A model generated the notes under the pieces. That model searched no databases and was not told where the DNA came from. It worked only from the letters and a program-made list of their open reading frames with translations. A DNA stretch of 64,000 nucleotides from the NCBI RefSeq assembly GCF_001969365.1, contig NZ_CP019312.1, forward strand, positions 2,170,001-2,234,000. Direction: 5' to 3'. Shown here in pieces: positions 52,549-61,808 of the stretch. The stretch comes from Tateyamaria omphalii (GTDB lineage: Bacteria > Pseudomonadota > Alphaproteobacteria > Rhodobacterales > Rhodobacteraceae). Both the position numbers and the translations under genes were made by a program. Position 1 is the first letter of the stretch. Each line of letters starts with the position of its first letter.

Positions 52549-53848
52549 GGGTCTTATGATCTCAGCCCCTGCATCAGGAACAGGCAAAACAACCGTGATG
52601 CTGGGGCTGCTTCGCGCGCTGCGGGACGACGGGCTGGTGGTACAGCCCTACAAGTCGGGGCCAGACTATATCGACCCGGCCTTTCACCTTGCCGCAGCTG
52701 GGCGCGCGTCCTTCAACCTCGACACGTGGGCGATGGATACGCGGTTGCTGGGAGGCGTTTCGGCACAGATGGCTGGCGCGGATATCTGCGTGGCCGAAGG
52801 GTCCATGGGCCTTTTCGACGGGGTCGCGACGCGTGGGCAATCCGGCTTTGGATCGAGCGCCGAGACGGCGCTGACCATGGGCTGGCCCGTTGTGCTGGTC
52901 ATTGACGTGGGCGGACAGGCGCAATCGGCGGCGGCGACGGCGCTGGGGTTCAAGAGCTATAATCCCGATCTTCCCTTTGCGGGCGTGATCCTGAACCGGG
53001 TGGCGAGCCCCCGGCATGACCGGCTGACCCGGCTGGGCATGGATCGCGCGGGCGTCAAAGTGCTGGGCAGCCTGCCGCGGCGGGGGGACCTTAAGCTGCC
53101 GGAGCGGCATCTGGGGCTGATCCAAGCGGTGGAGCATCCCGATCTTGAAGCCGCGATTGCGGGTTATGCAGACTTTATGCGTGAGAATGTCGATCTGGAC
53201 GCGATCCGGGCGGCGGCGCAGGTGGGGTCTGCGATCGAGGCATTTCCGTTGCCGCAACCGCCCGCACAGAAGATCGCGCTGGCGCGGGATGCGGCGTTTT
53301 CGTTTACCTATCCGCATCTTCTGGAGGGTTGGCGCGCGGCCGGTGCTGAAATCGCGCCCTTCTCGCCGCTGGCGGATGAGGCCCCGACCAAGGATGCCGA
53401 TCTCGTCTGGTTGCCCGGTGGATACCCCGAATTGCATGGTGGCACGTTGGCGGCGGCGTCGACCTTCAAGGCGGGCTTGCGCGCCCATGCCGCGACCAAG
53501 CCCGTGCATGGCGAATGCGGTGGCTACATGGTGCTGGGCGCCGGATTGACGGACAAGGATGGCACGCGGCACGAGATGACGGGGCTGTTTGGGCTGGAAA
53601 CCAGCTTTGAAAAGCGGAAGTTCCATCTGGGCTATCGCCGGGCCGTGCTGGATGCGCCGATGCCCGGCTTTGCGGCCGGGGCCGCGCTGCGGGGGCACGA
53701 GTTTCATTACACCACCATTCTGGATGAACCCGATGCGCCGCTGGCACAGGTGGCCGATGCAGACGGCAACCCGGTGCCAGAGACCGGGTCGCGCAAGGGC
53801 CATGTGACCGGCACCTTCTTTCACCTGATCGCCGGAGAGGCGGGATGA
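52541..53848 (+). CDS. cobB: Hydrogenobyrinic acid a,c-diamide synthase CobB
   Basis: A 435-residue amidotransferase. N-terminal ATPase half with [21 protein letters not shown] and [21 protein letters not shown]-terminal GATase half with [15 protein letters not shown] (nucleophile Cys) and [10 protein letters not shown] (His). It amidates carboxyls a and c of hydrogenobyrinate, preparing it for CobN. The start ATG at 52541 lies inside the cobM end. It overlaps cobA by ATGA. Confidence 0.96.
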   Translation: MIKGLMISAPASGTGKTTVMLGLLRALRDDGLVVQPYKSGPDYIDPAFHLAAAGRASFNLDTWAMDTRLLGGVSAQMAGADICVAEGSMGLFDGVATRGQSGFGSSAETALTMGWPVVLVIDVGGQAQSAAATALGFKSYNPDLPFAGVILNRVASPRHDRLTRLGMDRAGVKVLGSLPRRGDLKLPERHLGLIQAVEHPDLEAAIAGYADFMRENVDLDAIRAAAQVGSAIEAFPLPQPPAQKIALARDAAFSFTYPHLLEGWRAAGAEIAPFSPLADEAPTKDADLVWLPGGYPELHGGTLAAASTFKAGLRAHAATKPVHGECGGYMVLGAGLTDKDGTRHEMTGLFGLETSFEKRKFHLGYRRAVLDAPMPGFAAGAALRGHEFHYTTILDEPDAPLAQVADADGNPVPETGSRKGHVTGTFFHLIAGEAG

Positions 53849-54564
53849 CCGGGTTTGTCAGCTTCGTTGGCTCCGGTCCCGGCGATCCAGAATTGCTGAC
53901 GCTGAAGGCCGTGGACCGGTTGAAGCGCGCCGATGCGGTGCTGTTTGATGATCTGAGTGCGGGGCCGATCCTCGCCCATGCGCGCAGCGGAGCCGATCTG
54001 GTGGGTGTGGGCAAGCGGGCCGGGCGGCCGTCGCCCAAGCAGCACCATGTGAGCCAGTTGTTGGTGGAGTATGCGCAGGAAAATCAACGTGTTGTTCGCC
54101 TGAAATCAGGTGATGGCGGAACCTTTGGCCGGCTTGAGGAAGAGACCGATGCGCTAAAGGCGGCGGGCATTGCATACGAGATCATACCCGGCGTGCCCTC
54201 GGCCTGTGCGGCCGCGGCGGCGGCGGGCATTCCGCTGACCCGGCGCCTCACGGCGCGGCGCGTGCAGTTCATCACCGGACATGACGTGCGTGGTGCGCTG
54301 CCAGAGGATCTTAACATGGCAGCGTTGGCTGATCCGCAGGCCACAACGGTCGTTTTCATGGGACAGCGGACCTTTCCCGCGCTGGCGGCGATGCTGATTG
54401 ACGGCGGATTGCCTGCCAATACACCGGCATTGCTGGCCGAAGGCGTGTCGACCGATGCGCAGGCCCTGCACCGCATGACCGTACAGACGCTGGCCGACCG
54501 GCTGCGCCGCGCGGTCAGCGATGCACCTGCCCTTATTCTTTACGGGGCGCTGGCAGAGGGGTGA
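53845..54564 (+). CDS. cobA: Uroporphyrinogen-III C-methyltransferase CobA
   Basis: A 239-residue SUMT. VSFVGSGPGDPELLTLKAVDRLKRADAVLFDDL, GKRAGRPSPKQHHVSQLLVEYA, VVRLKSGDGGTFGRLEEE and PGVPSACAAAAAAGIPLTRRL are the family blocks. It methylates uroporphyrinogen III at C-2 and C-7 to precorrin-2, the entry to siroheme and B12. There is no CysG-type oxidase/ferrochelatase domain. Last gene of the rightward run; an inverted motif pair follows its stop. Confidence 0.96.
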   Translation: MTGFVSFVGSGPGDPELLTLKAVDRLKRADAVLFDDLSAGPILAHARSGADLVGVGKRAGRPSPKQHHVSQLLVEYAQENQRVVRLKSGDGGTFGRLEEETDALKAAGIAYEIIPGVPSACAAAAAAGIPLTRRLTARRVQFITGHDVRGALPEDLNMAALADPQATTVVFMGQRTFPALAAMLIDGGLPANTPALLAEGVSTDAQALHRMTVQTLADRLRRAVSDAPALILYGALAEG

Positions 54565-54566
54565 TC

Positions 54567-54589
54567 TGCATATTTTGGGAACAATGAAG
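54567..54589 (+). repeat. TATTTT...GAAGAAG-type motif, copy M7
   Basis: TGCATATTTTGGGAACAATG then AAG. Together with M8 (54608-54630) it forms an inverted pair with 20 of 23 bases complementary, three bases after the cobA stop. The pair may act as a terminator. Confidence 0.7.
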
Positions 54590-54607
54590 ATCACAGACTG
54601 CGTGTCC

Positions 54608-54630
54608 CTTCATTGTTCTTCAAATATGCA
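54608..54630 (-). repeat. TATTTT...GAAGAAG-type motif, copy M8
   Basis: Minus strand: TGCATATTTGAAGAACAATG then AAG. Inverted partner of M7. Confidence 0.7.
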
Positions 54631-54734
54631 AAATCCGACATGGGCCAAAGCGTACGGGTCGGGTCTTTCTTGCGCCTTCACTTGCCGTATCCGGACTTGT
54701 GAGCACCCCCAAAGGCTGTAAACATGTTCGCACG

Positions 54735-54895
54735 ATGGTGGCCCCGAAAGAGGTCTGAAAAGGGAACCGGGTGAAAGTCCCGGACTGCCCCCGCAACTGT
54801 GACCGGCGAGCGGTGCCGGCAGACACCACTGGCGCAAGATGCGCTGGGAAGGTCTGGCGCCGCAGCGACCCGGCAGTCAGGAGACCTGCCATCGT
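54735..54895 (+). promoter_or_regulatory. Cobalamin riboswitch upstream of CbiM-like gene and cobF
   Basis: GGTCTGAAAAGGGAACCGGG, GCCCCCGCAACTGTGACCGG, CCACTGG (54826-54832), and B12 box CAGTCAGGAGACCTGCC (54874-54890) in the correct order. It ends about 65 bases before the CbiM-like ATG. The remaining bases of the 394 bp gap hold M7/M8. Borders approximate. Confidence 0.94.
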
Positions 54896-54958
54896 GCAAC
54901 GCAATCCGCCGGGGCACCGGCCACTGTGTCACCGGGGTGGTGGCGAGGAGAAACAGAC

Positions 54959-55636
54959 ATGCATATCGAACCGGGCGTCGTGGACGGCGCGAAAATGGCA
55001 CTGGCCTATGGCACTGCCGCGGCTGGCGCAGGCTATACATTGAAATTGGCGGCGGACGATCTGAAGCGGCACGACATGGCGTCGCTGGCCCTGCGCAGCG
55101 TGATGGCCGCGGTGGGCACGTTCGTGTTCTTTGAGGTGATGCCGCATTTCGCCGTGGGCATCTCCGAGGTGCACTTCATTCTGGGCACGACGTTGTTTCT
55201 GCTTTTGGGTCCCGCTGCGGCGGCGATCGGGCTTGCGGCGGGCTTGCTGCTTCAGGGCACGTTCTTTGCCCCGTCCGATCTGCCGATGTATTTTGTCAAC
55301 GTGACGACCTTGCTGTTTCCGCTTTTTGCCGTTCATGCGCTCGCGCGGCGCATTGTGCCGGACGCGACGGCCTATGTGGACCTTGGCTATACGCAGGTGT
55401 TGAAGATGTCGGCCATCTATCAGGGCGGCGTGGTGGCCTGGGTCGCATTCTGGGCGATCTATGGTCAGGGTGTCGGGGCCGAGAACATGCAGGCTGTGCT
55501 GACCTTCGGGGCCGCGTATCTGCTGGTGATCCTGCTGGAGCCCATTGCCGATCTGGCCGTCCTTGCCGCTGCCAAGGGTTTGCGCGGCTGGACGCGGTCC
55601 GGCGTCTTTGCCCACCGCCTGCATAACGTGGCATAA
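54959..55636 (+). CDS. CbiM-like cobalt-uptake permease
   Basis: A 225-residue membrane protein with about six hydrophobic helices. It begins MHIEPG, the N-terminal Met-His motif of CbiM, in which the second-residue His helps bind Co2+ in related proteins. GISEVHFILGTTLFLLLGPAAAAIGL is the CbiM core block. It lies behind a cobalamin riboswitch, which supports cobalt as the substrate. No CbiN, CbiQ or CbiO partner is encoded nearby, so energising units are either elsewhere or absent. Confidence 0.85.
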   Translation: MHIEPGVVDGAKMALAYGTAAAGAGYTLKLAADDLKRHDMASLALRSVMAAVGTFVFFEVMPHFAVGISEVHFILGTTLFLLLGPAAAAIGLAAGLLLQGTFFAPSDLPMYFVNVTTLLFPLFAVHALARRIVPDATAYVDLGYTQVLKMSAIYQGGVVAWVAFWAIYGQGVGAENMQAVLTFGAAYLLVILLEPIADLAVLAAAKGLRGWTRSGVFAHRLHNVA

Positions 55637-55690
55637 GATGTTGATTCGATTGAGGGAAAGGGCCGCCACTGTGCGGCCCTTTCGCGCAGC

Positions 55691-56434
55691 ATGAAACAGC
55701 TTTTTCTGATCGGCATTGGCACGGGCAACCCGGATCATCTGACCGGAGAGGCGCGCCGCGTCATGGCGGAGGCCGACCTGTTCCTTGTGCCGCACAAGGG
55801 CGACGGCAAGACCAATCTCGCTGATCTGCGGACGCAGATCATCGCGGATGTGCGCAATGACGCCACCGTTGCCCTGTTCGACATGCCGGTGCGCGACGAG
55901 AGCTTACCCTACATCGCCCGGGTCGATGCCTGGCATGATGAGATCGCACGCATCTGGACCGACACCATGGCGCAGCACCCCGAAGCCCGAAAGGTCGCGC
56001 TGCTGGTATGGGGCGATCCATCGCTTTATGACAGCACCTTGCGCATTGCCGCCCGGCTGCACCCGAAGCCCGACATCCGTGTCGTGGCCGGGATCACCTC
56101 TGTTCAGGCGCTGACCGCGGCCCATGCGATACCGCTCAATACGTTGAACGCGCCTGTCACTATCTCGACCGGGCGGCGTTTGCGGGATCAGGGCTGGCCC
56201 TCAGAATGCGAGACCCTGGTCGTGATGCTGGATGGCACATGCGCGTTTCAGGACCTGGACGGCGCGCAGTTCGACATCTGGTGGGGGGCGTATCTGGGCA
56301 TGGCAGAGCAAATCCTCGACCACGGTCGACTGGCGGATGTGTCCGACCGGATCATTGCCCGCCGGGCCGAGGCGCGCGCCGCCCATGGCTGGATCATGGA
56401 CACCTACCTGCTGCGCAGACTGCCCGAAAAATAG
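55691..56434 (+). CDS. cobF: Precorrin-6A synthase CobF
   Basis: A 247-residue class III SAM methyltransferase, deacetylating, that methylates C-1 and removes the acetyl fragment. KQLFLIGIGTGNPDHLTGEARRVMAEADLFLVPHKGDGKTNLADLR, LLVWGDPSLYDSTLRIAARLHP and VVAGITSVQALTAAHAIPLN fit CobF. With the other genes here the ring-contraction steps are complete. It follows the CbiM-like gene by 54 bases and probably shares its riboswitch control. Confidence 0.95.
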   Translation: MKQLFLIGIGTGNPDHLTGEARRVMAEADLFLVPHKGDGKTNLADLRTQIIADVRNDATVALFDMPVRDESLPYIARVDAWHDEIARIWTDTMAQHPEARKVALLVWGDPSLYDSTLRIAARLHPKPDIRVVAGITSVQALTAAHAIPLNTLNAPVTISTGRRLRDQGWPSECETLVVMLDGTCAFQDLDGAQFDIWWGAYLGMAEQILDHGRLADVSDRIIARRAEARAAHGWIMDTYLLRRLPEK

Positions 56435-56446
56435 GCGCTTTTTCGG
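56424..56446 (+). terminator. Hairpin across the cobF stop
   Basis: CCGAAAAA (56424-56431), loop TAGGCGC containing the TAG stop, then TTTTTCGG (56439-56446). A possible terminator whose T-run is in the stem; separates cobF from the urease genes. Confidence 0.4.
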
Positions 56447-56531
56447 CTGATTTTCAGGCATTTGGCCGTGGGACTAGCCGAATGCGTTCAGGAATGGTCA
56501 TATCAGGCGACTTGAGCTGCCGCGAAACTGA

Positions 56532-57362
56532 ATGACTGCCCACCTGCCCCTCACTGCTGCGACTGCCGCGCAACCGCGCGCGATTGGTTCTGTGCGGCTG
56601 TCGACCAAGCCGGTTCAAGGGCGCACCGTCATCGACGGGCTGTACCAGCAGGGTGCGGCCAAGGCCGTGTTTCCGCGTGCGGCGCGCGGCATGACGGCGG
56701 TCCTGCTGAACACATCCGGCGGTGTCACGGGTGGTGACAGGTTCGACTACGCCGCCACCGCAGGCGCTGGCACGCATCTGACTGTGACCACGCAAGCCTG
56801 CGAACGGGCCTATCGCGCGCAGCCGGGCGAAGTTGGGCGGGTCGAGACCCGCCTTACTGTTCAGGACGGTGCAACGCTGTGGTGGCTGCCGCAGGAAACG
56901 TTGATCTTTGACGGCTGCGCGATGACGCGGCGTTTGTCCTGTGATCTGGCCCCCACAGCGCGCGCGCTAATCGTTGAGCCCATGTGCCTGGGCCGGATCG
57001 CCATGGGCGAGGATGCCGTGCGGGGTCAGTTTTCGGACCGGATCGAAATCACGCGGAACGGGGTGCCGCTGGTCCTCGATGCCTGGTCCCTGTCCGGGGA
57101 CATGACTGCAGACATGGCGCGGGTGGCCATTGGGCGCGGAGCGACCTCCATGGTCAGCCTGACCTATGTGGCGCCGGATGCCGAGGCGCATCTTGGCCCG
57201 GTCCGCGACCTCTTGCCCGAGACAGGTGGCGCGAGCCTGCTGACCCATGACACCCTCGTCATGCGCACCGTGGCCCCGTCGGGCTATCATCTGCGCAAGA
57301 CGCTGTTGCCCATTCTTGACCACCTGACCGGTGGTCATTTGCCCATCTGCTGGAGACTGTAA
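56532..57362 (+). CDS. ureD: Urease accessory protein UreD
   Basis: A 276-residue UreD/UreH-type accessory protein that with UreF and UreG forms the nickel-insertion complex on apo-urease. Blocks are [75 protein letters not shown] and DALVMR-like [25 protein letters not shown]. It begins the urease operon, 97 bp after cobF; no strong promoter is apparent. Confidence 0.93.
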   Translation: MTAHLPLTAATAAQPRAIGSVRLSTKPVQGRTVIDGLYQQGAAKAVFPRAARGMTAVLLNTSGGVTGGDRFDYAATAGAGTHLTVTTQACERAYRAQPGEVGRVETRLTVQDGATLWWLPQETLIFDGCAMTRRLSCDLAPTARALIVEPMCLGRIAMGEDAVRGQFSDRIEITRNGVPLVLDAWSLSGDMTADMARVAIGRGATSMVSLTYVAPDAEAHLGPVRDLLPETGGASLLTHDTLVMRTVAPSGYHLRKTLLPILDHLTGGHLPICWRL

Positions 57363-57366
57363 CCCC

Positions 57367-57669
57367 ATGCAACTCACCCCCCGCGAAAAGGACAAGCTGC
57401 TGGTCGCCATGGCCGCCGAAGTGGCGCGCAAACGGCTGGCGCGCGGCGTCAAGCTGAACCATCCCGAGGCCATTGCGCTGATCACCGACGCCGTGGTCGA
57501 GGGTGCGCGCGACGGGCGCAGCGTGGCCGACATGATGGAGGCTGGTGCGCAGGTCATCACCCGCGATCAGTGCATGGAAGGGGTGCCCGAGATGATCCAT
57601 GACGTGCAGGTCGAGGCGACCTTTCCCGACGGCACCAAACTGGTGACGGTCCACAATCCGATCCGGTGA
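57367..57669 (+). CDS. ureA: Urease gamma subunit UreA
   Basis: A 100-residue gamma subunit, exactly the family length. [41 protein letters not shown] at the start and [29 protein letters not shown] at the end are diagnostic. Packs with beta and alpha chains in the (alpha-beta-gamma)3 enzyme. Four bases after ureD. Motif M9 lies just behind its stop. Confidence 0.97.
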   Translation: MQLTPREKDKLLVAMAAEVARKRLARGVKLNHPEAIALITDAVVEGARDGRSVADMMEAGAQVITRDQCMEGVPEMIHDVQVEATFPDGTKLVTVHNPIR

Positions 57670-57673
57670 GACA

Positions 57674-57699
57674 TGCATATTTTTGGAACAATGAAGAAG
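57674..57699 (+). repeat. TATTTT...GAAGAAG motif, copy M9
   Basis: TGCATATTTTTGGAACAATG then AAGAAG. It lies in the 44 bp between ureA and ureB, directly upstream of the ureB ribosome site (GAGGAG). Confidence 0.7.
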
Positions 57700-57713
57700 A
57701 GGAGCGCGGCGCG

Positions 57714-58019
57714 ATGATCCCAGGCGAGGTGATCCCGGCAGAGGGAGATATTCAGTTGAACACCGGCGCGCAAGCCATCACGCTGCACGTGGCCAATACC
57801 GGCGACCGACCCGTGCAGGTCGGCAGTCATTATCATTTTGGCGAGGCGAACGCAGCGCTGGAATTCGACCGAGTGGCCGCGCGCGGCATGCGTCTGGACA
57901 TCGCTGCGGGCACCGCCGTGCGGTTCGAGCCGGGCCAGGCCCGCGATGTGCAATTGATCCCCATCGGGGGCGCGCGAAGGGTGTATGGTTTCAATCAGCA
58001 GGTGATGGGCGACCTTTGA
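57714..58019 (+). CDS. ureB: Urease beta subunit UreB
   Basis: A 101-residue beta subunit: [53 protein letters not shown] is the hallmark start. [31 protein letters not shown] closes it. An upstream in-frame ATG at 57666 would add motif-encoded residues ([16 protein letters not shown]), so I use the ATG after GAGGAG. Unusually, two non-urease genes follow before ureC. Confidence 0.97.
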   Translation: MIPGEVIPAEGDIQLNTGAQAITLHVANTGDRPVQVGSHYHFGEANAALEFDRVAARGMRLDIAAGTAVRFEPGQARDVQLIPIGGARRVYGFNQQVMGDL

Positions 58020-58049
58020 GCAGGGCAACCCCAACGGGAGGAGAGACCC

Positions 58050-58871
58050 ATGTGTGATGTTTGTGTGATGAACGCGGTGAAGGATCGGATGCTGTCGCGG
58101 CGCGATCTGTTCAAGGTCAGTGCTGCCGTCGGTGCGGCGGCAACCATCGGGATGTCGGCGGCGCCTGCGGCGATGGCGGCAGGCCATGGTGGTGTCGTGG
58201 ACATGAGCCACAAACTGAGCCCGGACTTTCCGACCTTCTTCGGTGTGCCGGGCATTTCGATGGAGCAGGCGTTCAACTTTGCCGAACATGGGTTCAACCT
58301 GATGAACCTGACCATCAACGAGCACACCGCCACGCATATCGACGCGCCGCTGCACTTTTCAGCCGATGGCGCATCGGTGGACGAGATCCCGGTGAGCGAT
58401 CTGGTCATCCCGCTATGCGTCGTGGATATCGCGGCGCGGGCGGCAGAGGATGCCGATGCACAGGTGACCCCGGATGACCTGAAGGCGTGGATCGCCGCCA
58501 ATGGCGACATTCCGGACAAGGCGTGCATCGCCATGCATTCCGGCTGGGCCGCGAAATCCGGCGATGCGGCGGCTTATGTGGGCAACGATGATGCGGATGT
58601 GAAGCACTTTCCGGGATTTCATGTCGAGGCCACCCAGATGCTGTTGGAAGAGACAACAGCCGTCGCCATGGCCGTCGACACCCTGTCGCTGGATCATGGG
58701 CCGTCGCCCGATTTTGCCACGCACTATGCCTGGCTGCCTGCGGGGCGTTACGGAATTGAGAACCTGGCCGGACTTGAGAACGTGCCCGCGGCCGGCGCGA
58801 CGCTGGTTGTCGGCGCACCAAACCACCCCGGCGGCACGGGCGGTCCCGCGCGCATTTTCGCGATGGTCTGA
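58050..58871 (+). CDS. Exported cyclase-family hydrolase in urease operon
   Basis: A 273-residue cyclase-superfamily (kynurenine formamidase-like) protein. SRRDLFK (16-22) followed by a hydrophobic stretch and AMAA is a twin-arginine signal, so it is probably exported folded. The metal motif H92-x2-T95-H96-x-D98-x-P100-x-H102 (HTATHIDAPLH) matches the family's HxxTHxDxPxH. Members hydrolyse cyclic or amide substrates such as N-formylkynurenine or isatin; which one is unknown. Ribosome site GGAGGAG. Placed between ureB and ureC. Confidence 0.87.
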   Translation: MCDVCVMNAVKDRMLSRRDLFKVSAAVGAAATIGMSAAPAAMAAGHGGVVDMSHKLSPDFPTFFGVPGISMEQAFNFAEHGFNLMNLTINEHTATHIDAPLHFSADGASVDEIPVSDLVIPLCVVDIAARAAEDADAQVTPDDLKAWIAANGDIPDKACIAMHSGWAAKSGDAAAYVGNDDADVKHFPGFHVEATQMLLEETTAVAMAVDTLSLDHGPSPDFATHYAWLPAGRYGIENLAGLENVPAAGATLVVGAPNHPGGTGGPARIFAMV

Positions 58872-59266
58872 TGGCGACCCTCCCCCTCATATCCGACGAG
58901 GAGGCCAGCGCCGAGGTGCTGGCCGTCTTTGACGATATTCGTGCTGTGCGCGGGACGGACTACGTCAACAACTTCTGGCGGGCGCTGGCCCATGATCCAG
59001 CCCTGCTGGCCGCAACCTGGGGACGGTTGAAAGATGTGATGGGACCGGGGGCGCTCGACCCGTTGGTCAAGGAGATGCTCTACGTCGCGGTGTCTGTGGC
59101 GAATGGGTGTGAGTATTGCATTCATTCGCACACGGCGGCGGCGCGGGCCAAAGGGATGACGCAGGCGCAATACGGCGAGTTGCTAAGTGTGATTGGGATG
59201 GCCATGCAGACCAATGGGTTGGTGACGGCGATGCAGGTGCCGGTGGATGAGGTTTTTGAGGTTTGA
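58871..59266 (+). CDS. Carboxymuconolactone decarboxylase / AhpD-like protein
   Basis: A 131-residue all-helical protein with VKEMLYVAVSVANGCEYCIHSHTAAARAKGMT, i.e. C80-x2-C83-x3-H87, the AhpD-like redox motif. Such proteins reduce peroxiredoxin-like partners or act as small peroxidases. Its start overlaps the stop of the cyclase gene by one base, so the two are translated together. It lies between ureB and ureC, outside the normal urease gene set. Confidence 0.88.
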   Translation: MATLPLISDEEASAEVLAVFDDIRAVRGTDYVNNFWRALAHDPALLAATWGRLKDVMGPGALDPLVKEMLYVAVSVANGCEYCIHSHTAAARAKGMTQAQYGELLSVIGMAMQTNGLVTAMQVPVDEVFEV

Positions 59267-59356
59267 GCTGCTTGGCCGTCAGCGAAGCGCAAGAGACCCA
59301 GGATTTGAGGTGCCGCGCCTCGTATTTGAAACTGTTTACTGAAGTGAGAGGCTGAC

Positions 59357-61117
59357 ATGCCCACATCCATCTCCCGCCGCGACTATGCTGCCATGTTCGG
59401 CCCCACTGTGGGCGACAAGGTGCGTCTGGCCGACACCGAATTGTTTATCGAGGTTGAGCGGGACCTGACCGCCGAGGGGGCGGGCCAGGCCGCGACCGGG
59501 GGCAGTGGCGACAACGCCATGCTTTATGGTGAAGAGGTCAAGTTCGGCGGCGGCAAGGTCATCCGCGACGGGATGGGGCAGTCTCAGGTCACCCGCGCCG
59601 ACGGCGCCGTCGACACGGTCATCACCAACGCGCTGATCGTGGACTGGACGGGCATTTACAAGGCCGATGTGGGCCTGAAGGACGGGCGCATCGCCGCCGT
59701 TGGCAAGGCGGGCAATCCGGACACGCAACCCGGCGTGAACATCATCATCGGGCCGGGGACCGAAGCCATTGCTGGTGAGGGTAAGATCCTGACCGCAGGG
59801 GGCTTTGACAGCCACATCCACTTCATCTGTCCGCAGCAGATCGAGGATGCGTTGCACTCCGGCCTGACGACGATGCTGGGCGGTGGCACGGGGCCTGCGC
59901 ACGGGACCTTGGCCACAACCGTGACACCGGGGCCGTGGCATCTGGGGCGGATGTTGCAGGCGGCGGATGCGTTTCCCATGAACCTGGCCTTTGCGGGCAA
60001 GGGGAATGCGTCGCTGCCGGCGGCGCTGGAAGAGCAGGTGAAGGCGGGCGCGTGTGCGATGAAGCTGCACGAGGATTGGGGGACGACGCCGGGCGCCATC
60101 GACTGCTGCTTGTCTGTGGCCGATGACATGGACGTGCAGGTGATGATCCACACGGATACGCTGAACGAGAGCGGATTCGTGGAGAACACCGTGGCCGCCA
60201 TGAAGGGCCGCACGATCCACGCCTTTCACACTGAGGGTGCGGGCGGCGGGCACGCGCCGGACATTATCAAGATCTGCGGGGAGGAGCATGTGCTCCCCTC
60301 TTCCACCAACCCCACGCGGCCCTTCACCGTGAACACGCTGGAAGAGCATCTGGACATGCTCATGGTCTGCCACCATCTGGACAAGTCGATCCCCGAAGAC
60401 GTCGCCTTTGCCGAAAGCCGTATCCGGCGTGAGACCATCGCGGCCGAGGACATCCTGCACGACATGGGCGCGTTTTCGATCATCGCGTCGGACAGTCAGG
60501 CGATGGGGCGTGTGGGCGAGGTGTTGATCCGCACCTGGCAGACGGCGGACAAGATGAAGAAACAGCGTGGGCCGCTGCCCGAAGAAACCGGCGACAACGA
60601 CAATATGCGCGTGCGCCGCTATATCGCGAAATACACGATCAACCCAGCGATTGCGCACGGGATCAGCCACGAAATCGGCAGCATCGAGGTCGGCAAGCGG
60701 GCCGATCTGTGCCTGTGGAACACCGCGTTTTTCGGAGTGAAGCCCGAGATGGTGCTGCTGGGCGGGACGATCGCCTGCGCCCAGATGGGGGATCCCAACG
60801 CGTCGATCCCGACGCCGCAGCCGGTCTACACCCGGCCTATGTTCGGGGCGTATGGTCGGTCCGTCGAGCGGTCTGCTGTGACGTTTGTGTCGACGGCCGC
60901 GCAGGCCGAGGGGATTGGCGCGTCGCTTGGGCTGGCCAAGGACACGGTGGCGGTTGAGAACACGCGAAACATCGGGAAGAAGGACCTGAAGCTGAACAAT
61001 GCGACCCCGGAGGTTGAGGTGCATCCCGAAACCTACGAAGTGCGGGCGGACGGGGAATTGCTGACGTGCCAGCCTGCCGAGGTGCTGCCCATGGCGCAGC
61101 GGTATTTTCTGTTTTGA
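59357..61117 (+). CDS. ureC: Urease alpha subunit UreC, with an 18-residue insertion
   Basis: A 586-residue catalytic subunit that hydrolyses urea to ammonia and carbamate with two Ni ions. The Ni ligands and catalytic residues are seen in [14 protein letters not shown] (His pair), [10 protein letters not shown] (carbamylated Lys), [28 protein letters not shown] (flap Cys/His) and [11 protein letters not shown] (Asp). The usual length is about 567; residues 39-56 ([18 protein letters not shown]) interrupt the conserved [15 protein letters not shown] junction and account for the extra length. Ribosome site GAGAGG upstream. Confidence 0.97.
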   Translation: MPTSISRRDYAAMFGPTVGDKVRLADTELFIEVERDLTAEGAGQAATGGSGDNAMLYGEEVKFGGGKVIRDGMGQSQVTRADGAVDTVITNALIVDWTGIYKADVGLKDGRIAAVGKAGNPDTQPGVNIIIGPGTEAIAGEGKILTAGGFDSHIHFICPQQIEDALHSGLTTMLGGGTGPAHGTLATTVTPGPWHLGRMLQAADAFPMNLAFAGKGNASLPAALEEQVKAGACAMKLHEDWGTTPGAIDCCLSVADDMDVQVMIHTDTLNESGFVENTVAAMKGRTIHAFHTEGAGGGHAPDIIKICGEEHVLPSSTNPTRPFTVNTLEEHLDMLMVCHHLDKSIPEDVAFAESRIRRETIAAEDILHDMGAFSIIASDSQAMGRVGEVLIRTWQTADKMKKQRGPLPEETGDNDNMRVRRYIAKYTINPAIAHGISHEIGSIEVGKRADLCLWNTAFFGVKPEMVLLGGTIACAQMGDPNASIPTPQPVYTRPMFGAYGRSVERSAVTFVSTAAQAEGIGASLGLAKDTVAVENTRNIGKKDLKLNNATPEVEVHPETYEVRADGELLTCQPAEVLPMAQRYFLF

Positions 61118-61132
61118 CCAGTTTGCCGTTAC

Positions 61133-61492
61133 TCAGAAGCGTTCTATCAAATCGGCATCGTCTGCTTCGGCGATGTCAGCACTTCGGCGAACGCTGGCTC
61201 GCGGTGCTGGGGAAAGGACGCGGACATAGGTTGTTTCCGACTTTGTCCGGTACCTCAGATCGTCACAAATGTGCTTTGGCAAGCGTTTCGCATCGAAACG
61301 CGTTGTTACCTTCTGTTCAATTCGAACAATGGCAGTGGCAGTCGGAATTTGGACTGTCTTGTCTCGCTGATCGACCAGTGAGAGGAGCGCATCACTCAGC
61401 TCCGCCTCGCGCCGTTTCATGTCAGCCTGCTTTGCGCGAATTGCGACCAATTCTTCGGCCAGGCTTTCGACAATGGGCGGATGGTAGGACAT
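61133..61492 (-). CDS. Hypothetical protein with short coiled coil
   Basis: A 119-residue protein antisense to the urease operon direction, between ureC and a small ORF. VESLAEELVAIRAKQADMKRREAELSDALLSLVDQRDKTVQI predicts a coiled coil, and the rest is basic (RLPKHICDDLRYRTKSETTYVRV) with an acidic tail. I do not recognise it. The Met before SYHPPI is chosen; alternatives lie up to seven codons upstream. GC3 is lower than in neighbours, so it may be acquired. Confidence 0.55.
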   Translation of the reverse strand: MSYHPPIVESLAEELVAIRAKQADMKRREAELSDALLSLVDQRDKTVQIPTATAIVRIEQKVTTRFDAKRLPKHICDDLRYRTKSETTYVRVLSPAPRASVRRSADIAEADDADLIERF

Positions 61493-61633
61493 GCTTCCGA
61501 TCATCACCAACAATGCTGAATGGAGATTTAACGCCAGCTATGCACCGAGTGGTCAGCCGACATGCGCCTGACACCCTGTCGAAACCGAGATTGGGGGCAT
61601 ATGTCGACGCAAGAGTAACAAAACAGGTGTCCC

Positions 61634-61804
61634 ATGACCCTTATGCAGCGGATCGCCGCTTTCCTGTCCAGCATCAGCCTGCCCCACGGCGCGCTGGTGC
61701 AAACGCAAGCCGTATATGCCCTCAGCGATGCCGAACTCAGGGCGCGCGGGCTGAAGCGGCGCGAAGCCGCGCGGCAGATCATGATCAACGGGGATTGGTC
61801 GTAA
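61634..61804 (+). CDS. 56-residue DUF1127-like ORF upstream of ureE
   Basis: Reads MTLMQRIAAFLSSISLPHGA, then ALSDAELRARGLKRREAARQIMINGDWS at the end. The ALSDAELRARGL block resembles DUF1127 (compare LTDRELEDIGL at 7.8 kb). It stops 16 bases before the ureE ATG, with a GGGGG-TAT-CCCC hairpin between. It could couple ureE translation. Similarity is weak, so function is unassigned. Confidence 0.55.
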   Translation: MTLMQRIAAFLSSISLPHGALVQTQAVYALSDAELRARGLKRREAARQIMINGDWS

Positions 61805-61808
61805 GCTT

